A DNA stretch of 64,000 nt, taken from assembly GCA_028622995.1 (NCBI GenBank), contig JAJQJQ010000011.1, positions 4,216,001 to 4,280,000 of the forward strand. Direction: 5' to 3'. The stretch is from Panagrolaimus kolymaensis. Taxonomy: Eukaryota; Nematoda; Chromadorea; Rhabditida; Panagrolaimidae. A program made the translations under genes and the position numbers. The notes under the pieces were generated by a model, which made no database searches, was not told where the DNA came from, and was given only the letters and a program-made list of their open reading frames with translations. This document shows positions 22,938 through 35,401 of this stretch, piece by piece. Each line of letters opens with the position of its first letter. Position 1 is the stretch's first letter.

Positions 22938-24614
22938 TTATAAATATTCGGTATTGTCGGTGAGGAGATTATCAAAGCTTTTGTCTTCCTTTGGAGTTAT
23001 TAGAGTTTCACCATTTAGGTAAATTGAAGTCTTCAATGGTGAATCCACCGTGGTTAAAACAGCTCTAGATTGATCATCATTTGAGCTGATTTCATTTCGA
23101 AAGGTATTTTCTAGGACTCCTTCAGCAACAAGGTTTCTACGAATTGATGGAGATTTTAATGTGCTGTTTTTACGATTTTGGAAACTGAAAAAACATTAAA
23201 ATTAAGTTACATGAATTTTCCATGGGAAATCATTGCTTTTTTTGGAACCCAATAATAATGAGAGCTGCTAATAAATACCTACCATAATGTTCGTCGAATG
23301 GGTGTCCAATATTTATCTTTCATAGCTTCAAGCTGTTGTTCAATTTCTGGGATACGAATTGAATAAATCAATGGATTTAGAAGAGATTTTCCAAGGATGA
23401 AACTAAGTTGAAGACAGCTAAAAAAGAACAAAACTCGGAATTTTTGTTCTCTCAATAAATCACATGTATCACAGGTAACGAGGAAATGGAGTGTGGCAGG
23501 AGCCCATCCAATAAAAAATGATCTGTAATTTTTGCAATAATTAATCTGTTTTACGTATTCGCTTTTATTGAATAACTTACGAGCAAATTAAAATTGTTGT
23601 AGTGAGGGTTTTATTTTCACGTGAAACACGTTTTTGAGCTGATCTTGAAGCTTTCCAATGATGAGCTTGAGAGCGGAGAATGATAATCTAAAAAATGGAA
23701 TAATTTTTAGTTTATCGTAAAAATAAGTTTAATTTAAATTTAATGCATTAAAAATTAACTTTTAATTTTGGAGTTTTCTCTTTTTTCTCTCTGTTACTGG
23801 TTGAAAAAAAGCACAAACTTTAAATATGAAAATAGCTAGCTAATTTGCTTCAAATACAGTTTTCAAAAACGTCATGAAACTCTTTTTTAAAATTGCATCT
23901 GCTTTAAAGGTTGCCGCTGAGATTTTTGCTTTTTCATGTAACCCTTTTAAAGTATTATAAAAAACTTACAAGTCGAAAATAGCACCATGTAATAAAAATG
24001 AAAATCAAAACGAGTAAACCCGAAACGCTCATTCGAAAGAGACGAGAATGATAAAATTCAACGTTCATACAATCATGATATCCTTGTTCGGGAATGAAGC
24101 TCGCAAGACCGAAGAGGACACAAAGGGGCGATAACCAAGCCAAAATGCAAAGAACGCAAGCAATAGTTCGAAGCTTTTGTTTATCGGTGTACGGTCGAAT
24201 TATTCCAATATAATGATGAACACTAATGAGGAGAAGATGCAAGGTTCCAGTGATGAGTCCACCAGTTCGAAGCATTTCAAGGGTTAATGAAAAGCATGGA
24301 TTTGGATACGTTCCTTTTACAATGGGTAAATAACTATTATAAAGAAGGGAGCATGCAACAATGGAACTTGTCCTAAAAAAAAGCTATAAATTTTATGGTA
24401 CACTTTCAATTGAAACTTACCAAATATCAGAAATGGTTAAACTCAAAATTAAGGTAACTGTTGCATTTCGAACTTTTGTCATTCTCAAAGCATAGATAAC
24501 AATGGCATTTGCAATCACCGCGAATAAGCTAATAACAAGAAAAATAGGTACAACAATTTGATAATGTTGTGCACGAAATTTATATAAATCTTCACCATTT
24601 CCTTCTTCATCCAT
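22938..24614 (-). CDS. Orphan class A (rhodopsin-family) G-protein-coupled receptor
   Basis: Five exons (24614-24421, 24372-23970, 23687-23581, 23522-23283, 23184-22938) give 396 residues with seven hydrophobic segments. Class A landmarks are visible: N in TM1 (VIANAIVIYAL), LSLTISD in TM2, the extracellular disulfide cysteines (NPCFSLTLEM and GYHDCMN) and NPLIY in TM7. The TM3 E/DRY motif is replaced by HHY (LLISVHHYIGIIRP), and TM6 has GWAP instead of CWAP. The short N-terminus and about 85-residue Ser/Thr-rich tail fit a small-ligand or peptide receptor. I cannot name the ligand or subfamily. I chose the Met at 24614 because upstream in-frame sequence is low-complexity. It is flanked upstream by the 10 kb desert. 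Confidence 0.9.
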
Positions 24615-27600
24615 TTTTGAATTTGAAGAAGAAAAACTTTTGAGAATGGCGGCTTTTAACAAAAAAGTAGTAACAAAATAATTGTGTGATTCTAAAACGT
24701 CTAATTTAAAAAATAAATAAATAAAAGAGAAATGAAATGACACGAGGAAGTTATGTTGCTCGGTAGACACACGCCAATGTCAGACTTTTTAGAAAATACA
24801 TAAAAAAAGTAAGAAACAAAAGTTTTTTGTCTTTTCATAAAGCTTTTCTTTCTCCTGTTTTTTAGGAGTAATATCAAAAAAGCAATGAACCAAAGAAACA
24901 TATTTCAAATATTTCTATCCATATAATACGTAATAGAATATATTATTAGTTACAGAATAGGGCCAAATGCATGCATTAAAGATCTTTGAAAACCCAAAAC
25001 ATTCGCTTACATACAAAAGAAGAAGTAAAAAAAAAACACAGTGGTAAAAGATTGAAAAGCATGCCACTAAAAATTAAGGAGAATCTCATCTCAAGGGAAA
25101 AATTTGTAACAAAAAATAAAAAAGATTGAACGGAAAAAGGAGGTAATAAATGCTTTCCAGACAGCAACAGCTTGTTTTTTTGTTTTGCTATTTTTTTAAA
25201 TGATTGGTTCTAAAAATTAAAAAGGAAAAAATAAAATCAAAGAACATAGCATAAAAAATAGTTAAAAGGATTAAAAATCTTTCGTGTAATTCAAGCTTGA
25301 CGCGAGCTTCTTCCCTCTCACTTGAACTTATTGCAAGTGCACTTCTAAATATTATTATTTTTAAAAATATGAATGAGTCATTTTTAGTTAGTTTATTAGA
25401 AGGCAAAACAAGGCTGTTCAATATCCCGAGAAAGTGTAAACCCAAACATTTAAGAATGAAAAAACAAAAAAAAGACAAAGCAAAAAACTCTAAAGATATA
25501 TTTTTTATGAGACTTTTTTTTGAAATGGAAAAGTGTATCTTTTATTCATGATTTATTATAAATTTTTTAAATAGCTTTAACCGGAAAAATAACTTAAAAT
25601 GTGTCATAAATAAATTTTTGTATTTCCTTTTTTTCTTCTTCGTCAATTGACTATATCAAATTCCGTATTTTATACACATAATAAGTAAAACAAGATTTTA
25701 ATAATCTTTTAACTCCTTTTTAATCGACCCAATTTTTGTCTCGATTATACGATGAACATGTTTTTTTACGTCACATCTTCATGATTATAGGTAAATGGTA
25801 TAATTTGAAACTAAGTATTACTACAATTCAATGATGTACCGTATGTCATAGAGCCAAAACATGTACTACATAAAACGGAGTCGGACAACTAGTAAAGGGC
25901 CAAAGCAAAATAAGAAAATAAGTCATGTGATAATTTTTTTGCAAAGCTTTTGAAACTTTTTAGAGGCATTCAAAAAAAACTAATAAAGAACCCCAAAAAA
26001 TTTATGCAATTTTATGAACAGCTGAAATTGACAGGATTAATTTTAAATTAAATATAAAAAAACTGAAATATTAAACTATACATTTTTGTAGCAGAAAAAA
26101 CTATTACGTATAAAAAAATAAGCTACGGTGAAGGCTGATATCTTCTCCACTAACTTAAAAAAGAGCAAACTAAAACAGAGAAAAAAGCTAGTTTGTCACG
26201 TAATTGATCATTCATTTTAGTTGTTGATGAAATAACTTTGAAAAAAATTTTTTATGACAAAAAGACAAGGGAAAAATACTAAAGATGAATTCTAATTTCT
26301 TAAAGTTTATTTATTGCTTTTATTTTTTAAGGGAAAAAAGCGGGAAAGAAAAAGACGACGCAAATGTCAGGATTAACTTTGTGTGTTGATAAAATAGGTA
26401 AAAAGTAAAGCCTATGAGTCATTGGATAACACAAAAGAATGCCACTTTTATATTTAATCGAAATTATGAAAAGAAGAGGAAGAAGTGGTGAGTGATAATA
26501 AATGGAATATGGCATTGCTACATGGCGATGATGCTTATTTAAACGAGACTCAAAAACTAAAAAATTTTATGCGGTACAAAATTTTCGATAATTTTTAAAC
26601 CAACTACAAACACAACTTATTTATTCTAATATTTATACGGTATTTTTTTCATCTGTTTGCATTACCTGCGATTTTTCAGTTGTTTTTTATTATTTTAAAC
26701 TTTCTCAGGCTTCTCAAATATTTTAAACATCAGAGACAAAAAAACGCTAAATTATTTATTAATGCTGAAGAAAAATGAGTAATTTCATTCCCATCGCAAA
26801 ATTCCCAAAGTTTATAGAAATAGACTCTCATTATATAATTATTATTAATCATCTGCCTAATGTTTCCATATTAGAGAGTCCATGAATTTTTAAAACGTTT
26901 CTCAAAAAAAGACTACGTAAAAATTTTCATTTTTTCATATAGCAAAAATATACGGTATTGATGAACTCATTCATTTCATCAAAACACATCAAAAATAATG
27001 TGAGAGTATTCTCATATATATAAACAAAAGAATAAAGGATTAATGAAACATCCAAAAAATGGCGCATAACTAAATTTGTGAACTTTTTGGTCCTTTTATA
27101 TTTAAAAAAATTAATTAAAAATAATGAATTTCAATTTCAAACAAAAAAGTTATCAAAAAAAATTATGTGTCAGGCATTGCAGTCCGATTAAAAAACAAAC
27201 AAATTTTATAAATAGAAAACAGCCACATTAAAATATTCCTTTTGACTATTTTTTTGAAGTTTAAATCACGCAATAAAATTAAAATTTATTCTTAACTTTC
27301 TTATTCAAAACTCTATTAAATGAAAGAAGCTGCAAGAAAATCAGTTTCTTCATTAAAAATGGACCAATACCAATAATTTTTTATGATGTTAGAAAGAAAA
27401 AGTGATGAACAAGCAAACAAACTGCTGCTGCTAACGCCCAGGCCAGTTTGACTTAAAAAAGCAAATGTGATTTTCCAAGCAGGTGATATTTAAAAAAATT
27501 ATGAAAAGCTAAAACGCATGAGGGATTTTTTGTTTGCAAAATTATTCTACAGTATTTTTAGAATTAAAATATTAAAAAGCAAATTCCAGACTTTTTTATA

Positions 27601-30600
27601 CTTCTAAGAAAATAAAAATTAGAAAACTACGCAAAACCGGTAGATAGACATAAAAAAGAAAATTATTTTACAGCTATAACAAAAGAACGTAGCAGGAAGC
27701 AGCGGCAACAGCGTAATAAGTTCCTGGTTTACAAAAAAATGTTTTAGAATTTTTTGAACAAAAAACCGCAACCAAAAACTAGGGTGCTTTTGTTTAAAGC
27801 TTATTTTCAAATTATAAAATTCTTTATACGATCATAGAAAAATGTTATTATTATAAATGTACTTATAAAGCTTTAAGATATTAAAATATAGTATTTTAAA
27901 AAAAACTTTTGATATTAGCACAAGCTTTTTTCTTTTATCCTTCTTAAAGCTTCTTTGACATGACAGATACAAAACATACGAATGAAAATAAAAAATTAGA
28001 GGATGGGAGTGCATTTGTATGTTTGTAAGTATTTATTATTTTAAGTTGGGTTGAAGTGAGTGGTACTGCCTTGATTGCCATTTTTAGAGCTCTTATTTTT
28101 TTCTTGATATAATTATAAGCAACAAGGAAGAAACCCAATAATTCCACTTCTTTATAAAAAGAAATGATGAAAACCTTATTTTGGGACTGTTGTGTTATTT
28201 ATTCGAATTATATGTTTTTATGATGAATAATAAGTTCCTTTTACTGTAAGAAATCCTAAATAAAATACGAAAAAATAAACCTTCAACCAAATAATATTTC
28301 TGTGGTTATAAAACTTCAGTAAAAATTGATTCAAGATATAAACTATTTACTCCGAAACACGTTGCACATTTTTACAGCATTGAAGCAAATTCACACGATA
28401 TCCATGAGTTGAGAGCAAAAGTCCATAAAATTAAGTTTCACAGAGATGAATAAAAAAGGGTAATTTGTAAAAACAAAGTTTTAATTTCAAAATGAAAAGT
28501 TTCTTTATATTTATTTTGTTGATGTGTTTCTCTTTTTCTTCATAAGAGACTCTTCTTTGCGGGGGATAAGTAGATGATGTGAAAGTTTAAACTTTTGCGA
28601 CTTTAAAATCCATGAAAAAAAGACAGCATAGTGTCAAAGTTAAAAAGGAAAACAACTTTTAAAAAAGCTAGTAAAGCTCAAGAAAAAAAAGTTAATTAAA
28701 CGTCGAATTTTTTTAACCTTAAAAAACATAGAGTATGCTAATAAAAAAAAGACAGAGTTGATAAAATAAAATTTTGCTATAATAAGGTGTTGCCAAAATG
28801 TTGCTTCCTCGTGTCAAAAAAACAAAACTCCAACACATAAAAGAGGTGTTCCGACGCAAAAAAAAGTTATTATTAAACGTTAAACATTAAACTTTTTTTA
28901 AATCCTTCAAAAAATAATTATTACTCCTCGTAGTAATCCTATTAGGGAAAGGTCTCAAAGAAAAAGGAAAAGGCATATCCTCAAATTTACATTTAAACAT
29001 CGTGAAAAAAAAGTTCGTTGAATGTGAGAGAAAAACATTGAAGAAGCAAGCAAACAGAAAAAAGGAGGAAGAAGGAACATAGAAACAAACAAAAACAAGA
29101 GTGTTTTGAATGCACGGGAAGCGCAAACATACGCATTCACAAGAAATCCTTGCTTGTGAAAGAAATAACAGGAAAGAACCCTCTCAATTGTGGCAAAGAT
29201 TTAAAGAGAATGAAACAAGGCTATGATCTAAGCTTATCAAATCATAAAAAAAAATTGGTTTAAAGAGTATAAAAAAGTTATTAAATTTTAATCCGAGTTT
29301 AAACTTTTATACCTCTTGCTTTGCTCGACTCCATTCTTCTTCTTCGCCCACAGTTTTTATGTCTTCAGCTCATGTTGCCTTTTTTTTATGGAGGAAGAGT
29401 AAAACAAAAAAAGAAACGTCATGAAAAATGGATGAAAGACAGAAGAGGGTGTTTAGAAAATGTTAAACCGTTTAAAATTTTATGAAGGACGCTAAAGCTT
29501 TGAAGTTAATTTTCTTTTTTGCAACCAAATTTAAGTCGATAATTTTACTAAAGCTTTCAGAGTTTGGGGTAAAAATTTTAGCTACATAATTTTAAGTATC
29601 TTTTAGTTTCAATGTTTAAACGTTAAAGTTTTTATGCCTCCCAAAATACACTTCATGATGAAAGAAAAAAAAAGAGTCATTAACCTTTATAGACGTTTCT
29701 ATTACCCTCATGGGATTAAAATCATCATATGGCTGCCAAAAAAAAAATTGCTCATTTTCGAAATAAATTCCCTTATAGCAATATTTCAAAACAAAAAATA
29801 ATATTTTGTAGACATAACAAACGAATAATCTCCTAAAATAAAAACAAATATTTGGAATTTTTAATTTTTTAACGCCATCGAATTTTTGTTTAACTAACTT
29901 AACCAGGAGTAGCAACGTAAAAAACAAATCATCTATCTTAATTTAAATATATAATTTTTGAAATCATTTTCTCATTCTAATTTATAAACTCTACCATATC
30001 TTACCAAAAAAATAATCATCATAGCTTCAAAAATGAAAAATTATTCTAAAAACTTTCCAAATTTATATATTAAAAAAATCTTCACTTTTTATTATTTATT
30101 CCTTCTTAGAATCAGCGTTCCTCTAATAATAGCATGAAAGATAAACACTGTACTTTTAAACATAAAATTTCAAGTTCATTTAAACCAATACGGAATAAAA
30201 AACAAAAATATTATTTTGTGTGTTTTGAAGTGATGGAACAAGACTTCAACAAAAATAATTGTATCATTTTCAAAAAAAGAAAAGAAGTGAAAACATTCCT
30301 TTATTTACTCAAAAGACGGAACAAAAATATGAAAGTTTTAAGAAATAAAATTTTAATTGTTCCTCAAAAACCCCATTTTCTTAAGAAGACGTAGTCGAAT
30401 ATTTTTAAAGTAATTAAAAAAACGTTGGGTTATTACCCTCTCAATTCTCTTTGCTGCTAATGTGGAAGTTTTTCAAACTTTGCTCTATTTATAAAAAAAT
30501 AAAAAGAGGGATAATAGCTTCATAATCAGCGTCTGCTTGCTTCATTTTTTATAGCCAGACATGGAAACGCATACAAAAAAATAAATGAAAGCCTTAAATT

Positions 30601-33600
30601 TTATAAAGCGGAAGTTTTTGGTAAATTTAAAATTTAATAAAGTTTATTTAATCCACCAATCTCGAATGGCAAGATTTTCCTTTCAAAGATGATCCAATAA
30701 ACATGACAATAAAATAAATATGCTTATTTATATTTTTTAAACATAATAAAAAGGATAAATAAAATAAATGTGTTTTTCCTTTAAACTTTTTTGAAGATCT
30801 TCTTTCAGCTGCGTGGTAGCAGTAGTAAGTAATCCAAGTTAGAAAAAAAAGAAAAACATCCGGAAGAAAGAAAGACAACGATAAAAACAAAACGCCGGCA
30901 GTTTTCTGGAAATTAATAATAAAAAAATAGTTTTTTTTCGGGTTCATAAAATCTGGATATAAAATTGTTAACAACAACAACTTTTTAAAATTAGTTCCAA
31001 AAATTTGGGAAATAAGCAATTACGAAAGCAATAAGCTAGCCCTTAGGTGATAACTATAAGAAAAGACTAAGAAAATTCCTGAGAAATATGCAAATTCGAC
31101 TTTAAAAAAAAGAGTTACGTAAAAACTTAAAATTCATGGATAAATAAATCCAAAGTTATTTTTAGGTTTGCAAAAAAATTGTCAAATTATTCTCAAATTT
31201 AAATATAACAAAGTCAGATATAGTTTTATTTTAACTTTTACCGCATCATTTTTCACAATAAATTTCTATTTTCTATGTTTGCAAATTGAGCTCAACAACC
31301 GCAATAAAAAGATGTGTTTAGCATTTTTTTACGAATATTTAACAAAGTGCAAATTCTAATAGTGGAAAAGCTGATGTTTGCTTAATTTTTTAAATCCATC
31401 ATCAAATATTCTCAAATTACGATGCTAGCTATCTTTTTCTTACTCCGCGTATAAAGAAAAAAAGTTTTAAATGTTGCCCTTGATAAAACACTTATGGTAA
31501 AAAAAATAAGAAAAACAAATTAAAGTTGCAAATCGAGGGGAGGGATCTGAGCTAGAAGTAGCGAAGTCATATGGGGTGCTTGGCTGTGATACACGAAGAG
31601 ATGATGAAGAAAAAAAAAGAAGAATGAGTAGGCGCGCAGTTGTTAGTTAAACTTTTCCTTTAACTATTCTATTTCAAGGGTTTTCTAGAAGAAGCAAGAA
31701 GTCAAAAGTTAAGTTTAAAAAAATAAATTTAGAAAACATAATAAACCATTATTTTTGTTTTGTTTCAAAGGCGAAAGCAACCATTTTCTTTGCTAACGGA
31801 ACTAAATTTCATCACTTTTGAAAACTCTTTGTGATCTTCGAGAAAAACATTTATGAAAAAGCATATTTAAAATTCTAAAACATTTTCTTGTCGCAAGCTT
31901 TTATCCATGTTTAAAAAAATGAAACTTAGTTATATAACAAAAAGGCCTAATTGGTTTTTTTTAAATTTCAGACAAACAAAAAAACTACTCCCTCTTTTAG
32001 TCTGTCTCTTTTTGTTGAATATACGCTTAAAAATTGTGACAAAGTTTTTTAAATTTTTGGCTCCCTCAAAAAAAAAAGAGAAAGACATTAAAAAACAACC
32101 GTAAAAAAGTTTGAAATTACTCAAAAATTTTTAGAGACCATCCTTAAAAAGCTACTCATTTGTTTATTGGAGCAAAGTATTTTTTTAGATGAAATAATAT
32201 TATCACTAAACGGAAGCTCTTTTTTGGAGCTGAAAAAATAGGGACTTTTCTAAAATTAGAAAAGACTAGAGTTTTTGAAGCTTGATGCATCTCTAATAAT
32301 ATTCACATCTTTTAGAAGTTAGGATATAAAAAAAACGGAAGACAGCAAATAAATTCTTTTTACTCACGGATTGCTTTTTCTCGATCTTGCATGAAACCCA
32401 ATTTTGGAAGGCATAAACTTAAAAAGAGAGGAAGGATAACAATTGTGGAAAGTAGGAAGAAGCGTCGTGTATGCAAGAAAGCAAAATTTAACAATTTATT
32501 AAACAGTGGCAGAAAAAGTTCCTGCGTTTTTATTTTAAGCATAAACTTTGTTGTTAAAAAGCTTTAAAGAAGACAAGAAAGAAAAAAAATAAGAAAAATA
32601 TGAATTATGCTCCTTCGAAATTGTTTGTAAACATTTGGAAAACATTAATCTCAGTCAAATAAAAAGAAAGAAATTGTTTTAAAACAAATGCCTTTTTGTT
32701 TTTCTTTCTGTTCGTTCAGGAAAAAGTCGATCATCATCATCAAACGAAAGATTGTTACAACAGGAAACATTTAAAAGTAAGAGATTTTAACTAAACGCTT
32801 GGCTCAAAAGATTCAATATGGCTTACAATAATCGAGTTAAGCTCAATCAATCCAGGATTTTAAGATTTATTTTTTTTACCATGAAAGCAACATTTACTTG
32901 GGTTTACATGTTATTTAAAAAATTTAATAAGCCCCTTTTAAAAATGCTAAAATCATGCTTAACTAATACTTTGAGATATAAGTTTTTCTTAGTAATAGTT
33001 ACAGTTGAAAAAGCGAAGGCAGCAGCCACAAAAAAAAATTGATTTTTTGTACAAAAATATAAAAAGGAAAACATCATTTTGAAAGATAATAAGCACACAT
33101 TGAATTAATGTCTCTCAACTTTTAGCTACGGTATTTGACGCATTAAGAAAAAAGTACGATTGTACAAAGTTGATATCAAAGACAAAATGTACAATAAAAT
33201 ATTTTTTTGCAGTTTTTTAACTCTTTGTTTCATTTGAAAGCTATACTTTTTAAATTTGAAAGATCTTTGAAATAATTACGAAAACTTTCTTAAAACTTTG
33301 CAAACTTTTTGACTCAAAAATATTTTGTGTAGTCTAAAGATTGGCAAAATTACTACCTCATAATTATTGTAAGAAAGATTCCCAAAACGCATTGGCTTTA
33401 AAAAAATTCTTAAATAATTACCCTTCTTTTAAGTGCGTTCCTTTAACCTCCTCCACCACAAAGATAATTTATACCTTTTTAAGAAAGTTTATTTTTAAAG
33501 TCACTAATCTCGAATTAAATATTTCCGCATTTTCTTTTTACCATGTGATTGTATTTTTGAGTGGTGAAATACTAAACACGTGTTTTTGGTAAACAAATAA

Positions 33601-35157
33601 AGTATACTTGCCCTTTTACATTTGGGGAGAATGAGATACACAAATAAGTTATAGCAACGTAAATTAACTAATGTTTGAGAAATATTAAAATACAACGAAA
33701 ACTAATTTTTAATTGCAATTATTTTAGCCTAATTTCCTAATGAATCGTGTAAAGAAGATGTTTTACTTCAAAGCAGCAAATGTCATAAACAAAATTATAT
33801 GAAGCGAAAATGATACGATATAATCGTTGCTTCATAAATTTATGTTTGATAAAAAAAAGCCACACACAAAGATTAGATTTCAATAAAACAAGATAAAGCT
33901 AAACTCAAATGACTAATCACAGAGGGATAGAAAAAAGAGAAGTCTTTAAGCTTCAACCCTATTTTTCCATAGTCTAAGCAATAAGAATTAAAAAATCTCC
34001 CATATTGGCTCAAATTCTTTGGGTTTATTACTCAAATGACAAATACACAAATTCTAAATGAACAAACCAATGAACTAATAAAAAAAGCACATCCATTTTT
34101 TACTCGTGCGCTTCATCAAAACAAATTAAATTTTTATCGAACACGTTTAACTTTGATTACTCTTCTAAAAGCGATTTCAAAATATAAATTTTTTTTACCA
34201 AAAAATGTTGTTTTACTCAAAAAAAGAAAAACAACTGTAAAAAAGCGAAGAAATAAAATAAAGAAGAAAACGTTTTTTTGGTGAAAGAGAAAACCCATTT
34301 GGGAAAGCAACAAAAAAAAATACTGCAAACAAACAAATGAAAAAAAGAAGCAAAAGTATCCGTTTTGCATAAAATTAAAATTTAAAAAACTGAAATAGAA
34401 TATTTCAAAGCATTTGTGTGTCTTTTTTGTTTTCTCTATGAAAGGGTATGTAATTGCAAGAAGACAAAAAAAAATGAAATTTGTGTTCAGGACATTGCTG
34501 GTAAAAAAATGTCATCATCTCATCAACACAAATGTAGCAAATTGTTGCAAATCGAATCATAATATAATATTCATAAATGTGTTAGACTATACAATTATAT
34601 AAAAAGAAGTAAATAATTAAAAGCATAGTCAAATTTCACGCTTTTTTAATCCTAAATTAAAAAATAATTTTTGTTTTTTGAATTTTCTATGAAGTTAAAT
34701 AATACTGTAAAAAAGCACTTTAACATTTTACATCATCTTATTTCCGTCCATTAAATCATAGTATCTCTGTACAACTTTTTTACTGCTTCAAATCATTTTT
34801 TACATGAATGATTTTTGCTCTCATCAGCCATAACAATTAAAAAATCATGATGAGCCATTGCATTTCGCTGTTGTTTTCCTCTTTTCTTTGCCCTTTAAAC
34901 GAATCTGCTTCCATTTTTTAAAAGTTTCATTAAATTTTTATAAGCGACATCATATGTTTACTCTCTAAAAATTGTGGCAAACAAACATAGAAAGAAAAAC
35001 AGTTATTTTATATTTATATTTATTAGCAGTGAATTTGAGAAGACTTTCTGGGAAAAGTAAACGATGATAAAATATTAAAATTTCCAGCACAAAGTTCAAA
35101 AAAATATTACAAAAGAAAGAAATTTGTGAAATGTTTATGAAATGATTTTTTTTTCAG
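24615..35157. other. 10.5 kb gene desert
   Basis: I read both strands and found no frame with domain-like sequence, no convincing splice pairs and no tRNA, rRNA or snRNA signature. The open frames are K/N/F/L-rich products of A- and T-tracts. Slightly GC-richer patches occur near 25840-25920 and 31535-31640. The region lies upstream of both the GPCR (to the left) and the GT92 gene (to the right), so it could carry regulatory DNA for either. I identified no transposon ends. Confidence 0.6.
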
Positions 35158-35330
35158 ACATCTTCTTTCAAGTTTACGGAATGATAATCCAGAAATGGAT
35201 GAGATTTTACCTAAAAACTGGACTTAATTTGAATGAGATTAGATCAAGCGATGGAGGCGTCTGGGAGAAAGATTCCTTTATTTATGTAGATGGATGGATT
35301 GCGCGAGACAAGTTCATTAACAATTCAAAA
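35158..35330 (+). pseudogene. Coding-like block upstream of the GT92 gene, frame interrupted
   Basis: After a strong acceptor (TTTTTTTTCAG ending at 35157), one frame reads SSLRNDNPEMDEILPKNW and then hits a stop. Skipping a single base near 35220 lets the sequence continue as LNEIRSSDGGVWEKDSFIYV and DGWIARDKF. The composition looks like real protein in both halves but in different frames. I could not join it in phase to the next exon. It may be a decayed 5' exon of the GT92 gene, or a sequence error. Confidence 0.4.
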
Positions 35331-35401
35331 GTGAAATTGATTTTTATGTATTTTTAAAATTAAAAAAAATCCATAAAAAAGTAAAAACGGAAACAATAAA
35401 A

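Noticed and set aside
25297..25551. 84-codon plus-strand open frame in the desert
   Set aside because: The product is low-complexity and K/F/N-rich with no domain and no plausible splice continuation.
31561..31595. Minus-strand TATCACAGCC resembling the miR-2 family seed
   Set aside because: Neither flank can pair with it to form a hairpin, so it is likely a chance 10-mer match.
33341..33592. 83-codon plus-strand open frame in the desert
   Set aside because: The composition matches random AT-rich sequence, and the overlapping minus-strand frame looks equally plausible.
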